Origin: Asterias rubens
Taxonomy: Eukaryota; Echinodermata; Asteroidea; Forcipulatida; Asteriidae
Direction of reading: 5' to 3'
NCBI RefSeq assembly: GCF_902459465.1
Contig: NC_047066.1
Location: 8,745,047-8,809,046, forward strand
DNA length: 64,000 nucleotides
Shown here one piece after another: positions 35,364 through 46,815 of the stretch. A program made the position numbers and the translations under genes. Position 1 is the stretch's first letter. Each line of letters opens with the position of its first letter. The notes below the pieces were generated by a model. The model worked only from the letters and a program-made list of their open reading frames with translations, had not been told where the DNA came from and did not search any database.

Positions 35364-35787
35364 ATCAGCAGCATTACGTTGACAAAAAACCCAACGATGA
35401 CCCATCTTTTAAAAATGATTTCGTAATTTGATCTGTCAGTCCGAAGGCTATGCGGAACTATTACTTTATTGCGTTATTTGTGCAAGAAATAAAGTGTTTT
35501 GTTTGTCAGCGTCGGTTTCCTTTTGGGAGAGTCCACTTGCCCCAGAAACAAAAACAGTTCACTGAAAGGGAAAGTTCATTTTAGGACTAAAATAATGGTC
35601 ACGTTTTCGCAAAATAAAGATTATTGTTTTTTGAGGTTTTGTTTCCGCACCTTTTTGTGTCTAAACCTTTTTAACGGCAGGGTACGTTTTTGATGTTTGC
35701 CAGTGACAAGTATCCTCACTAACTGTATCCCAACACATTCATACAATAAAAAACGTATGGACATTCAGAATCAATTAGACTAAAAGT

Positions 35788-36166
35788 TTTAAAATGCACT
35801 GGACACTATATTCGGTATTAAAGTCAAATACAAGTCTTCTTACTTGGTGTATCTCAACATATGCATAAAATAACAAACCTGTGAAAATCTTTACTCAATT
35901 TGTCGACGCAGTTGCGAAAGAATAATGGAAGAAAAACACCCTTGTCGCACAAGTTGTGTGCTTTCAGATGTTTGAATTCGAGACCTAAGCTGAGGTCTCG
36001 AACACAATTCAAAAATTTTAGTGACAAAATAACTTCTTTCTGTTATTTCAGAGGGAGCCGTTTCTCATAATGTTTTGTACTATCAACAGCTGTCCATTGC
36101 TTTGTACCAATTAAGTTTTTATGCTAGCAACTATTAAGTAATTACCAATAATGTCCAGTGCCTTTA
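35788..36166 (+). mobile_element. R1 element
   Basis: Terminal repeats TTAAAATGCACTGGACAC and GTCCAGTGCCTTTA. Confidence 0.8.
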
Positions 36167-36814
36167 CGGAAATAATAACAAAAATAAAACCCCATTGTTG
36201 CATAGAATTGTGTGCATTCAAAAACCTGAGATCTGCTTTATGCATAAAGCTGTTCTTAAATTCAAAATTATTTGGTCAAATTACCCTTTCTATAAAACGA
36301 CATACCTTTAAAGACACTCACAAGGTTTTATATAGCTGGAACCCTTAACCGCATACATTCTGACTCGGTGGGTTTGTTTGCTCGTTTGCTCGTTTTTTTA
36401 TTTCTATTCATACTTTCACACATACAAATAAAGATAAGTAATGAATAATGATCAATACAACAGGTAGTATGAGTTAATTGCATTTGTCGAGTGCATGCTC
36501 CTAGAACAATAACATGCAGGATCAAGTCCCCATCTGAAAAATTGTCAAGGGCGAAGAAATAGCCCCATGAGAACTCACTCCATTTGCCGTTAATTATTTC
36601 GCTTGCTGCCACCAAAATAAGCTTGCACTCGGAAAGTGCACACAATCCCTGATAAAACAATAAGGCAAATCGTGATGAGTTCTTTGCAACGTGACCTCGC
36701 GGAAATTTTCAAGGTTGTTGAGACATGTTGTGTTTGTGGAAAGTTACAAAATGGGAACTCCTCAAACAATCAAAGAGAAACTATTTTTGTTCAAAGTGAC
36801 ATTTCACTTTTTGG

Positions 36815-37495
36815 ATAGAACTATAGCCTGGGCACAATTTCATGGTTCTGGTTACCGTAAGCAAAGAATCGGCGCTTGCAGAAGCAGGGAATTGTGCGCT
36901 TACGTCACCGTATTATTTACGGGTTAGCGAGGAATTATGGCTTATGCTCGTGCGCACACTCTATGTTACTATAGGCATTCTTCGCTTTATTACAAAGCTA
37001 GCGCAGAAATTCGGCACTTGCGTATAAGCAGAGAATGGTGACCGTAAGCGCAGAATTCGGTGGTAAGCAGAGCAATGGCATTGTGCACATAGCGCAAACA
37101 ATCTGTGCTTTCACGTTAGCGGAGAACGGTGACCGTAAGCGCAGAATTCGGCGGTAAGCAGAGTCTTGACATTGTACCCTGGGCCCAATTTCATAGAGCT
37201 GCTTAAGCAAACATCCTGGCTTAGTAAAATCAGATTACCGGCCAAGACTCCACTCAATTGTTAGGCTAAGTAAACAACAGCTAAATACCAGTCACAAGCA
37301 ATGTATATGGTATGAATTTTTGGCCAGTAACATGTGTAAAATAAGCAAGCTATTTTCGCGCTTAAGCACATTTTTTACTTAAGCAGCTCTATGAAATTGG
37401 CCCCAGATAGCAATCGGTGCTTGCACGTGAGCGGAGAATGGTGACCGTTAGCGCAGAGTTCGGCGGTAAGCAGAGCCATGACATTGTGCCCTAGT
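36815..37495. mobile_element. Nested inverted-repeat elements near GGGCCCAATTTCATAGAGC
   Basis: An inner element at 37180-37405 has ends GGGCCCAATTTCATAGAGCT and AGCTCTATGAAATTGGCCCC. It splits an outer block made of repeated GTAAGCGCAGAATTCGG units (36840-37170 and 37406-37495). Confidence 0.75.
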
Positions 37496-37729
37496 CTCAA
37501 ACCCGGAAATAATATCAGATCTTTGGAGATTGCGACAGATGAAGTAAACAAAGTTTCCTGCATGGGTGTATGCCTTTCTGTTAGGTTTATAGCAGATCGA
37601 GTGACCTGAACACATCAGAATACTGATTGGTACTAGTTGATGGTGGGTGGTGTTTATTGTACGAAAAGTTTTAAATCAGTGAGCGGCGTATAACCGGTAC
37701 CAAACAAAGACTTCACAGATATAATGACC

Positions 37730-37914
37730 ATGGCGTGGACGGCACAAACGGGACTCGTACCGAGGATAGTCGTACTAAGTTTGAAAGTGTTCATTGTGCT
37801 GATGTTTTATACTCATGAACGACGTGGCATTTGTACTGCACAGCCGGGATCTGTACTTCCAGAAGCACTGCAGGAGAATCGTCATCAAATGATTGCGCAT
37901 TTCTGTGGATCGGG
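37730..37914 (+). CDS. Gene E exon 1 (signal peptide)
   Basis: Reads MAWTAQTGLVPRIVVLSLK and ends AHFCGSG at donor gtaagt in phase 2. Confidence 0.82.
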
Positions 37915-40900
37915 GTAAGTCCTGAGAAGGCTAAGTGTAGTTGTTGTTGTCATAAACATACTAACAATGAGGACTTTATGATCTGACCGTAAAATCATTA
38001 AGATCATTCTTGACCGAACGGGATGGTGGCATATTGACGCATTTTTTTTTTTTTACAGCGTTGACAAATATTGTTCTTGAGTGCACAGAACAATATATTT
38101 TGCAAAGCCATAATATTTTGTTTATTTATTAAATCAAAGATGCTTATGGGAGTCATATACGATGGAGTTGGATAGTCTAAATTGTGAACATGCCCAACAG
38201 TCGCCAGTTTCCCTGTGCAGTCAGATCTGCCATGCTGAAGCATGCAACGTCCAATGCTGGAACACGGGTATGTTTATCAATTGATCAAAAAATCAAGCAA
38301 TATTTATTTTGGTTTTACACATACACACTGATGTGTGTTAGCACTGGACGTATATTCTTTTTGAGTCATGTGAACAAAATTACAAGCATATTACTCGGGT
38401 GGGATTCGTACCCTTGGCCTTGTAATTTTCAAAGCAGTGTCATATCAATTAGACCGACAAGATTCGAATCCTGTGTTTCAGCAGCTGGTACTGCAAATCA
38501 AGCACAACATGAACAAATCTACCAATCAACCAGTCAACATATTCAGCAACTCAAAAAACAAGCCAATCAAACAACCAGTTTGTCTATCAATCAGCAAGCC
38601 AACCGAGATCAACCAATCAAACATTACATCAATTAGTCAATAAACAATGGCGCCATGTCATCATTATTACAGCGGTTTGTGATGATGATACACAGCAAAA
38701 GAAAGATTGCAACCATGATATGAAATTGCAATTTAAAACAACCAAGCATGCACTGTGGGTACATGTGTGATTTCAGATGCTTCTTGAAAATATGAAGTGA
38801 ATCAGCAGGGCGCAGAGACGGGGGGGGGGGGGGGGGTTATTCTATTCAAAAGTTTAGGGGCAACAAAAGGGAAGTGTTTTTTTAACCGGTAAGTAAACCA
38901 CCAAAACCGTTAAACCAATCGACAATGGCCTCTATAGTTCGTAGTTAACCCTATTGAAGGATTGGTGTGCTACTGGATTTTCTGATTGGTTGAATGGTTG
39001 TTGCTTTGAAAATAAGCTAACATGATTGGTAATTACCTATGTCATTATCAGGAACAATTTTAACACCACTGTTATCCATAAAATTTTCCCGCTCATATAT
39101 ATTCATGTGATGGATACCTAAACCTATGAGTGTACGAATTCGCATACAAAACTGTACAATGCAAGCCAAGATGGCCGCCGAAGTGGCCGCCAAGATGGCC
39201 GCCAACATGGCCGCCAAACTTTTTTTTTTTTTTTTTTTTGGGGGGGGGGTTAAACATAAAATGTCTTTATCTTGATGCCAAAAAGGATTGTAAAAGAAGT
39301 AAGTTAGAAAAAGGTATCCATGGAATGCATGTGACCCCCCCCCCCTTCTCACCTGAATATGCTGTTTTGGTCACATTGAATGAACATAGAAATTATACTC
39401 TGGTTGATAAGACACTGCTGTAGAGTTGCAAAGATCGTGGGATCGCATCCCACCCGAGTAATATGCCTGTGATTTTGTTTTCACAGAACTCGGGAAAATG
39501 CTGAATATACAGTGCTAACACACATCGGTGTACATGGGTGTTATAAATCAAAATGAATAATCGTATACTCACTCAATATTCTAATGTATTTCTGGATAAA
39601 TTCACCCCCCAATAACAATGCATGTTTTAATTCCTTGTATAGCTACTTCCCTCTGCAGCGGAAATCAAACAAAAATCTGTGGTTACAGCAATGCCGACGT
39701 TTGCGAGGAAACCATTAATGGGGACAGAACAAGGATATGTGTGTACACCAGGGATGCCTTGCCAGTTTTCTGCATCTGTCAGAGTGGATCTGGTTCGCCG
39801 TATACCAGGTAAAAGCTAGACGTCAAATTTCCTCAGTAGTCAGTATAATTTGTGATTTGCTCTGACCGGTCGAGTCGGGGTGGCGCTGGTGTCCGGAACC
39901 GTTAAAGGGACATTGCAGGGAAAAAAATAATTTTGTTATGACTGAATAGTTCATTTTGTATGACTTTATATTAATTACCACCCAAAATTATACCGTTTAT
40001 AAACCGATAAACATGATATGTATCACACAAGCATAACTTGTTTAAGTCCTATGACTTAATTTTTGTCAATGCATGCGGCGAATGCACATTTCTAGGACCT
40101 GCTAGTTTATATTGTTATACAAATAGTACCTCTATAGGGGCCTAAAGCAATGACATAACCCATTCAGCTAATTCTTAGTCAGGATCTATAAGTCATTAAT
40201 GACTAGAACTTTATGCCTTTTTTTTCATTTCTCATTGCTGAATAATCAACTGATAATGTTTGGAAAAATGTATAGCTTTTTGATTGATTGAGCGACAATT
40301 AATTAAAAGGCAACATAAAGCTTTAAATTATGATTTTTTCCTAAAAGGTTTCCTTTTTAAGACAACCGTTTGGAGGGTTTTAAAAGCTACTATAGGTAGA
40401 GAAATTGAGACACATACTTAAAGTTCGGAGTTTTGTCTTTTTGTGTATCGTTAAGATGTGATCCACAAGCCACTACGCCACAAGCCACTACGCCACAAGC
40501 CACTACAGAAAGAGCCACTACATCACAAGCCACCACAGCACAAGTTACTACAATACAAGCCAGTGCAGCTGCAGCACCCATCTTTACGATTGATCAACCA
40601 AAGAACGTAGTAGGTATTGTCTTTGGGACTATGTTTGCTGTTCTACTCCTATTTGTGATCGTCGCTGCTGTGGTACTCTATCTCCACCTACAAGGGAGAC
40701 TACCTTCTTTCGCGAAGCAAGCGTCGTAAGTTTAATTGACGTCTTCCACCTTTTCCTGGGTTATTTATACCAACACTATGAGATCAAGAATGTTGATTAA
40801 GGTTTGGTTGAGGATATTGTTATAAGAAAGATACGGAAAAGTATACGTAAAGAAAAACTAAAAAGAAAAGCAGCAACAGTAACAACAATAACAGAAGCAG

Positions 40901-42926
40901 AAGCAGGAACCTTTTACATCAACATCAACGAGGACGACGACGACGACGACGGCGACGGCGGCGACGGCGGCGACGCCGGCGGTGACGGCGATGGCGACGA
41001 CAACGACAACGACAACGACAAAGACACGACAACGACAACACTAACGACAACGACAGCACTATACTATAGCAAACAAAGACTAACTTCCGATTAGGAATTG
41101 ATCAGTTTTGAAACTGCTCGTGAATTCTATCTCACATCAAACGGATAAAACAGACCTCTCTTGAAAACGGATTGATTACAAGGAAAATGCGGAGATTTCA
41201 CAAATGTCATGTTTACAGAAACAAGAATAAGAGAACGAAGTAATCATTATTAATAAATCAATGGACACCCAATATGCTCGCCAGAAGTCTGTTGAAACGT
41301 CTTTTTTGCCCATTTTCCCGAAACAATCCTGAGCATTTTTTGTCTGCACGAATTCATAACTCTGTCCTTGCATTTGTTCAAAGTCAAAGGTAGGGTCAAG
41401 CAATTGTTTGCGGAGCACTTTGATAAGCTAGTTTTACAGCAGGTGCATATGGCCCACAGAGGGCGCTCTGTTCAGTTGTTCAGTTGTTTATGGAAGGACT
41501 AAGTTAAATAATCTAGCACAAAGATACTAAAGTTTTTAATTATTTTGTTTTGTTTTAAGGAACCCAGATGATTTGTCAAGCGTCGAGTCAGAAACAAGTA
41601 AGTAGTGTGGATCTAGCTCACCAAATAGTTAACTATGAATGGTTGTTGCTAATGTCTTTTTACACGGAATCTGAGAAGTGTAATAGACTTTTGCGAAGAA
41701 CATTGTGTAAAAGAATAGACCTACTGTGTAATGATGTCGAAATCCGTACCTGTATAATATTATGAAGTTTTTTCTAACCTTTTGTTATAAACTTTTGGTT
41801 CATGTTTGTTGTGTTGTCATTAAGCCTTCGAGAAAGACTCTGCTTTGGTCGAAGCGTTAGGATTTTAACAATGTTTTTGCATTGATATCATCGGTCCTTT
41901 TGGTTTCATGTTTGCAACAGCTAATTCTATTTTCTGATTTTTTAAATTATTATAATAGGCTGTACGAGAGTACTACCGCCTGAACCGCCGGTACGCAGCA
42001 GTAGCATGGATTATTTGTACGCACAAGACCACATACCAGCGATGCTTGGTGCAAGGGCAGATCCTGATGAAGATGGTCCAATTTACTGTTCCGTAGGTGA
42101 GGATACTCACAGAAAGGGGAACCCCCGCTATGTCTTTGACGGGCAAAGAAATATGCCAGCTACCAAGGAACCCGAGGTATCTATGGGCAATGCCAAAGAC
42201 CAGCAATACTTTGTGCTCAATAGGAATGCAGGGGGCGATGAAGTGGGACGCTCAGATGGGGACGAGGTGACTGACTTGTCAACAGGAGCGCAGGCTACAG
42301 CGGACATCCTCAAGGAATACACTCCATTGGTGCTTACTGGAGACCCACGGTCACGATCTGAACCATTTAGAAACGAGGTTGCTGTGTCGTTCAAAGAAAC
42401 TACCCCGATCGACTCGCCGACCAAAGGGGACCCCGGTACCTACTTTCCACTGATCCTTTTTGCAGAACCAAATTCCCCTGTGAAGCAATCTGGACACGAA
42501 GATGCAAATACATCCATTTCAACCTCGCCGACAGAGGCACAGTCTAAAAGCTATGACAATAACACCGACACCCCACTGATCCAAACTGCAGCCCCAAAAT
42601 CCCCCGTGAAGCAATCTGGATACGAAGATGCAAAGATACGCACTTCAGAAAGTCACATCACAACCTCGCTGACAGGGGTGCAACCCGATAACACCTACAC
42701 CCCATTGGTCCAACCCGTGGTGGAGCCCAAATCTCAAAAGGTACCCTCCGAGTACGAGGCTCCTGTAATAAACCAGTGTCCTGGTTTGGCAGCCGGCGGT
42801 GACGTCACGTCCCCCTCGCAGCCATACGACCACTTAGACAGAAAGGGAGAGAAAAGGTCAAAGGAGGGCGCCATGTCATCAACCGTGGCCCACGACGACT
42901 ATCAGCAGTTGGTGAATAAAAAGTAG
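37730..42926 (+). CDS. Gene E: family receptor, 572 aa, odd Cys count
   Basis: The exons are 37730-37914, 38176-38267, 39643-39808, 40456-40725, 41560-41597 and 41959-42926, totalling 1719 nt and open. An ATG two codons upstream (37724) is possible. The signal peptide runs to about residue 38 (GICTA). Cys module 1 (62-93) has only five Cys: the first of the family pattern is missing. Module 2 (93-148) has CGYSNADVC and CIC plus an NQT sequon. The stalk is about 152-185, the shortest of the Thr-repeat type. The helix is about 199-223. The tail (251-572) resembles B/D, but one YTPL site has become DTPL. The C-terminal pair is YDHL/YQQL. Intron 2 holds two SINE copies. The acceptor of exon 2 has a weak pyrimidine tract, so that boundary is the least certain. 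Confidence 0.8.
38176..38267 (+). CDS. Gene E exon 2 (Cys module 1, five Cys)
   Basis: The predicted acceptor is gttggatag and the donor gtatgt. Reads NCEHAQQSPVSLC and ends CNVQCW. In-frame upstream codons add no Cys. Confidence 0.68.
38316..38475 (-). mobile_element. tRNA-derived SINE copy 2, gene E intron 2
   Basis: Shares the ACTCGGGTGGGATTCG block and the CACTGATGTGTGTTAGCACT tail with the copy at 3121; the box B is degraded. Confidence 0.7.
39167..39216 (+). repeat. AAGATGGCCGCC tandem 12-mers
   Basis: Four copies with small changes, followed at once by a T run of about 22 and a G run of about 10. Confidence 0.9.
39400..39560 (+). mobile_element. tRNA-derived SINE copy 3, gene E intron 2
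   Basis: Opposite orientation to copy 2; runs GTGGGATCGCATCCCACCCG to ACACACATCGGTGTACATGG. Confidence 0.72.
39643..39808 (+). CDS. Gene E exon 3 (Cys module 2)
   Basis: The acceptor is cttgtatag and the donor gtaaaa. Six Cys, with CGYSNADVC and CIC. Confidence 0.83.
40456..40725 (+). CDS. Gene E exon 4 (stalk and membrane helix)
   Basis: The acceptor is tcgttaag. It opens GCDPQATTPQATT; the helix lies around VVGIVFGTMFAVLLLFVIV; donor gtaagt. Confidence 0.83.
40925..41055 (+). repeat. GAC/GGC microsatellite in gene E intron 4
   Basis: Long GAC, GGC and AACGAC runs. The acidic reading frame across it has no splice or homology support. Confidence 0.85.
41560..41597 (+). CDS. Gene E exon 5 (linker)
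   Basis: A 38-nt exon reading NPDDLSSVESET between gttttaag and gtaagt. Confidence 0.77.
41959..42926 (+). CDS. Gene E exon 6 (cytoplasmic tail)
   Basis: The acceptor is tataatag. Begins CTRVLPPEPPV, then MDYLYAQDH, and stops at 42924-42926. Confidence 0.86.
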
Positions 42927-43031
42927 GGTCTCATGTAAACTCTAACAAACAATAACAAATCTAGCAAAACTCTTTTTTTTTTTTTTACAAACGATAGTTT
43001 CTGAAAGAACTACTGGTACACGAACAAAACC

Positions 43032-43351
43032 CATTAAGGCACTGGACATGTTTGGTAGATGTCAAAATCAACAATATGCATCAAATAACAAATCTGTAAA
43101 GTTGGGCTTCATTGGTTATCGAAGTTGCAAAAAATAAAATAAAAGAACCACGCCCGTATTGCGTAAGGTGTGTGCTTTTCGACGCATGAGAAATATCTCA
43201 GGCCGGAAGTCGTTCTCATAATAAAGTAACTTAGTGAGAAAGTACCCCTTTTTCAAAGAACTAGTTTACTTCAGAGGAGGTCGTTTAGCTCCTATGTTAT
43301 ACTAGTAAAAACTCCCCGTTGATTAATTGCATATAGTGTCCAGTGCCTTTA
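43032..43351 (+). mobile_element. R1 element, diverged
   Basis: ATTAAGGCACTGGACATG start and GTCCAGTGCCTTTA end, about 105 bp downstream of the gene E stop, so it probably lies in the 3' UTR. Confidence 0.75.
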
Positions 43352-43669
43352 CCACTAATAAAACCTTTAATATTATACTAACTGAAATCAACTGGCATTA
43401 TCTTGCTTGATACATGTCTTGGACCCGCATTTTGGGAAGTTATATTCCTTGTATGTAAATACTGTGCAGCGTACATTTTCGCTTGGTTTGAAACATCTTG
43501 TGCACTAAATCCCCAATATAGACAGTTTACACGTGACGTCATTGACCACCATCTTTAAATGAAAGGTTATCGTTGGCTGAGCGTAGTGCACAGCGTGTTC
43601 ACAAGCGCACTTTTACAATGCTTCTCATCAAAATGGCGGTCGATGACGCTTTGTGCAATCCATCTATAC

Positions 43670-43795
43670 TTAGGCCGTGTCCGAAACGGCGACTTCGGCT
43701 ACACCTCTGGCTACATCAGCGCTATCATTCAACACTGGTAGACGCGCTGATCTAGCCGTAGCTGTAGCCGAAGTCGCCGTTTCTGAGACGGCATC
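43670..43795. mobile_element. Short inverted-repeat element (CCGAAACGGCGACTTCGGCT)
   Basis: The left end GTCCGAAACGGCGACTTCGG pairs with CCGAAGTCGCCGTTTCTGAG at the right end. Confidence 0.78.
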
Positions 43796-44019
43796 ATCCA
43801 GATCATAAGCAGACCTTACCCGCGTGTGACGTCATGAGTGCAGGGAGTCCGTACAATCAGGCAGCGCGCTCTGACTATGTGCAATTTTACGTCATTCAAA
43901 AGTAAAACTGACAATCTCCTTTTATTTGGTGCAACTTCATAGGAGTTGGACAGAGTTCAAAGATGACACAATAATGCAGCTCGTTTGATATGTTCCACAC
44001 CCTTGAGAGAACATATTAA

Positions 44020-44375
44020 CCCCATCACTTCATTGGCTATCAATTAGAGAAGGAATCAATTTTAAGATTGCTCTTTCTCGTTTTTAAATGCTTTGACAAA
44101 ACTACACCTCATTATATTTACTTTACTGTCACATTACACTCCTCCACGATTTCTTCGATCCACACTTGACATCACTCGCTTGAATGTTCCCCGCAAACAA
44201 AGTTCTAGGTCGGAAGGCTTTCAGTGTGGCTGGGCCCATGATTTGGAAAAATCGCCCAACTGCCATTAGGGAATCTAATACTCTATCTGCTTTTCGTAAA
44301 GTCTTAAGACTCACCTATTTCCAAGTTAATTTCTTTCTAGTGCGCTATGATCTTGATGGAATAGCGCCTTATAAA
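44020..44375 (+). pseudogene. LINE reverse-transcriptase 3' relic
   Basis: The broken frames read HWLSIREGINFKIAL, then after a shift VFKCFDKTTPHYI, then GRKAFSVAGPMIWKNRPTAI and LSAFRKVLRL. This matches the usual C-terminal order of CR1/L2/Jockey-type non-LTR polyproteins (HWLP-R, FKC-, AFS-AP-WN-LP, S-FK--L). It has frameshifts and stops, so it is dead. Confidence 0.78.
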
Positions 44376-44760
44376 TTGTAATTGTTATGTTATGTTTAGT
44401 CAGAAGAAAACTAATTTGGCTAGTCTTACTTACGGACAAATGCCACACGTTAAATTACCTTTGTCAAACAATTAGTAAGATGTGAAGCTTAGGCCTCTGA
44501 GGTAAAGTAAGAAAGTTATGTTACAACCATATGGGTAAAACGATTGTGTGTTTTTGGTACTACTTGCATCTACATTATCCAAAGATGAAAACAATTTGTT
44601 TCGAAACCATGCGAGTTTTTAGTTAATGCATGTTTAGTAAAAGAAAAAAATACTAACACCACTGGGAAATTTTAAAAGAGAAACTATCACGTTCCGCTGT
44701 CTACAAAATCAACAAATACACTGACGAACACATACTCCCTGCTTCAAAAAATACAGCTTC

Positions 44761-45018
44761 CTAAAACCACACTGTACATAGTACTTTCGATATTGGCCGA
44801 TTTCTAAAACCACATTGTACATAGTACTTTCGATATTGGCTGATTTCTAAAACCACATTGTACATAGTATTTTCGATATTGGCTGATTTCTAAAACCACA
44901 TTGTACATAGTATTTTCGATATTGGCTGATTTCTAAAACCACATTGTACATAGTACTTTCGATATTGGCTGATTTCTAAAACCACATTGTACACAGTACT
45001 TTCGATATTGGCTGATTT
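44761..45018 (+). repeat. 43-bp minisatellite, six copies
   Basis: Units start at 44761, 44804, 44847, 44890, 44933 and 44976, each with CTAAAACCACATTGTACATA and TTCGATATTGGCTGA. Very few differences between copies. Confidence 0.93.
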
Positions 45019-45029
45019 GTTAGTATTTT

Positions 45030-45417
45030 AAAGGGGCTATGTCGTCTGGATCACGTCGACTCTGTGGTGGCCAGATATTGAATTCTGAACTCTCATGGTT
45101 TAATAATAAACGCGCGCAATAACGATGGAACACTTTGACGCTTTTTGAATCCACGGCCTCGACTTTCGGCTTCAGGCTCCGTTCTCTCGTCTGAAGCCAT
45201 ATAAGCACGTACAAAAAAGCACGCGCAATGTTCAAAACAAGTGACCACGGGGCCAAGCTATCCTAAAGCCGATTCCAAAGCCGAAGCTGTCGTTTCGAAA
45301 AGGTCCTCTGAAGCTTTCAACTGAAGACGTCAACGCGCGCGCGTGTAGTTACAGGGTGAGAGGTCATGTTTCCAAGCCGAGACCCAAGTCATGATCACGA
45401 CGAGACAGCCCCTTTAA
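45030..45417. mobile_element. Inverted-repeat element AAAGGGGCTATGTCGTC
   Basis: Ends TTAAAGGGGCTATGTCGTC and GACGAGACAGCCCCTTTAA pair, with TTAA at both tips. Confidence 0.82.
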
Positions 45418-45931
45418 TGATTATTTTGCAGTTTTGTAAATAGTTATGTCTACTGCTACAGCTGGACGAACAAGTTTTTACTAGCATTTACTGCATTTTA
45501 TTTTCAGGCATGTTTATTTTGAGTTTGTATATTATTTGTTTGTAAATATCTTCCCTTTAAAATAAAACTTAATTAGAACGGCTACAGGGAATTGCAATTT
45601 ATTTATATTACCAAAAATAATAGTCAGTATAAGTTGCATTAAGTTATTGATAATAACAGTCAAACTTATAAAGTCAAAATAAAATATTATGATCAGTAAT
45701 GCAAGAATTAAAATATTTAAAATTTACATTGCAGCTAGCTGGTGACATGCGACGATACTAGGGTAGAAGTTTGGTCCGTCCAATTTAAACTATAGTTTCC
45801 GTTTTAAATTTAATTATTAACAATAACCTTTTCAGCGCTCTTTTCATAAGATTGACTTCTTTTTGTATAAAGCCATAACATTTTAATTGTACGCGTGTAA
45901 ATGAAAAAAACTTACAAAATGTAAGACCTGC

Positions 45932-46075
45932 TGCCGTCGATTTCACAAAACTCTTCCTAACTTAAGACTAATCTTAGGACTTAGGAAGAGTCACAACCCT
46001 GCACTGTAGCATGCAGACCTTAAGATTAATCCTAAGTTAGGACGAGTTACTCGGATGTCAAGAAAAAGGCCCCTG
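45932..46075. mobile_element. R2 element, one end degraded
   Basis: GCCGTCGATTTCACAAAACT start, then the same body as the copy at 48702, ending in GGACGAGTTACTCGG. Confidence 0.7.
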
Positions 46076-46324
46076 CACTGCAAAAACTGGGGTGTTAAGA
46101 CATCTTGGGTGTGTGTCTCAAACCGAACAGAAAATCAGCATATAGTGTGTTAAACTAAAAAAAATTGATTGTTTTGCAGAAACTAGTGCTATTGTAACAC
46201 CCTATGATGTAATTAGATTCTTCTGGCAACCAATACCCATGGTGTCATTTTAAATCAACAGGTTTGTTGCAGTGCAATTTTACATAAATAACATTGTAGT
46301 GTTTATTCTTCATAGAAATGCAAC

Positions 46325-46815
46325 ATCGTGACTGCGTACCGGTGTCGCATGCAATTATGTCCTCTATGCAATACTATCCACAGGACGTTTTTGCATATGC
46401 AATCGTGTCCGCCCGGACGCTGTTGCATAATGCAATTGTGTCCGCGCGCATACAACATTTGCATATGTAGTTGTGTCCGCCCCGTACAAAACCGTCCTTG
46501 CAGTAAGTTAAACGCCCTTGGTCGACGGAACACGTTCGCCATTTTTGTTTTACAAGCTAAGTGCATGTCATGAATGACATGGGAAATGTTCGGCCCTTGG
46601 GTATTCGCTGCAAATAATGCTGCATGTACGTAGGTTCAGTGCACGCACGCACGCTCGCTTACGCGCGCACATACATGTACAGATATGTACATGTCCTCCG
46701 GACGGTTTTTGCATAGCCCGGACACGATTGCATATGCAAAAGTGTCCGGAGCGGACAGTATTGCATGGCGGACACAATTGCATCTGACACCGGCGAATCA
46801 GTCCGACACTCAAAT
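46325..46815. mobile_element. Foldback element of GCATATGCAAT-GTGTCCG units
   Basis: The left half (TTTTGCATATGCAATCGTGT) and right half (GATTGCATATGCAAAAGTGT) are inverted and each holds several short units. The outermost ends pair around ACCGGTGTCGCATG and TCTGACACCGGCG. Confidence 0.75.

Larger units (their letters stand above)
30584..37723. other. Gene D-gene E spacer, the longest in the array
   Basis: No gene seen. Contains two related patches ending in GGACAGAAT-type sequence (30715-30870 and 31860-32005), a GATTGATT-rich stretch at 32045-32190, two joined R1 copies, R3 at 35052, R1 at 35788, a Penelope-like patch at 34640-34800 and the MITE cluster at 36815-37495. Confidence 0.6.

Noticed and set aside
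40804-41094. Acidic Asp-rich protein of 96 aa
   Set aside because: Produced by a GAC/GGC microsatellite within gene E intron 4.
44761-45018. CRISPR-like array of regular repeats
   Set aside because: Units are contiguous with no spacers, and the DNA is clearly eukaryotic; it is a minisatellite.
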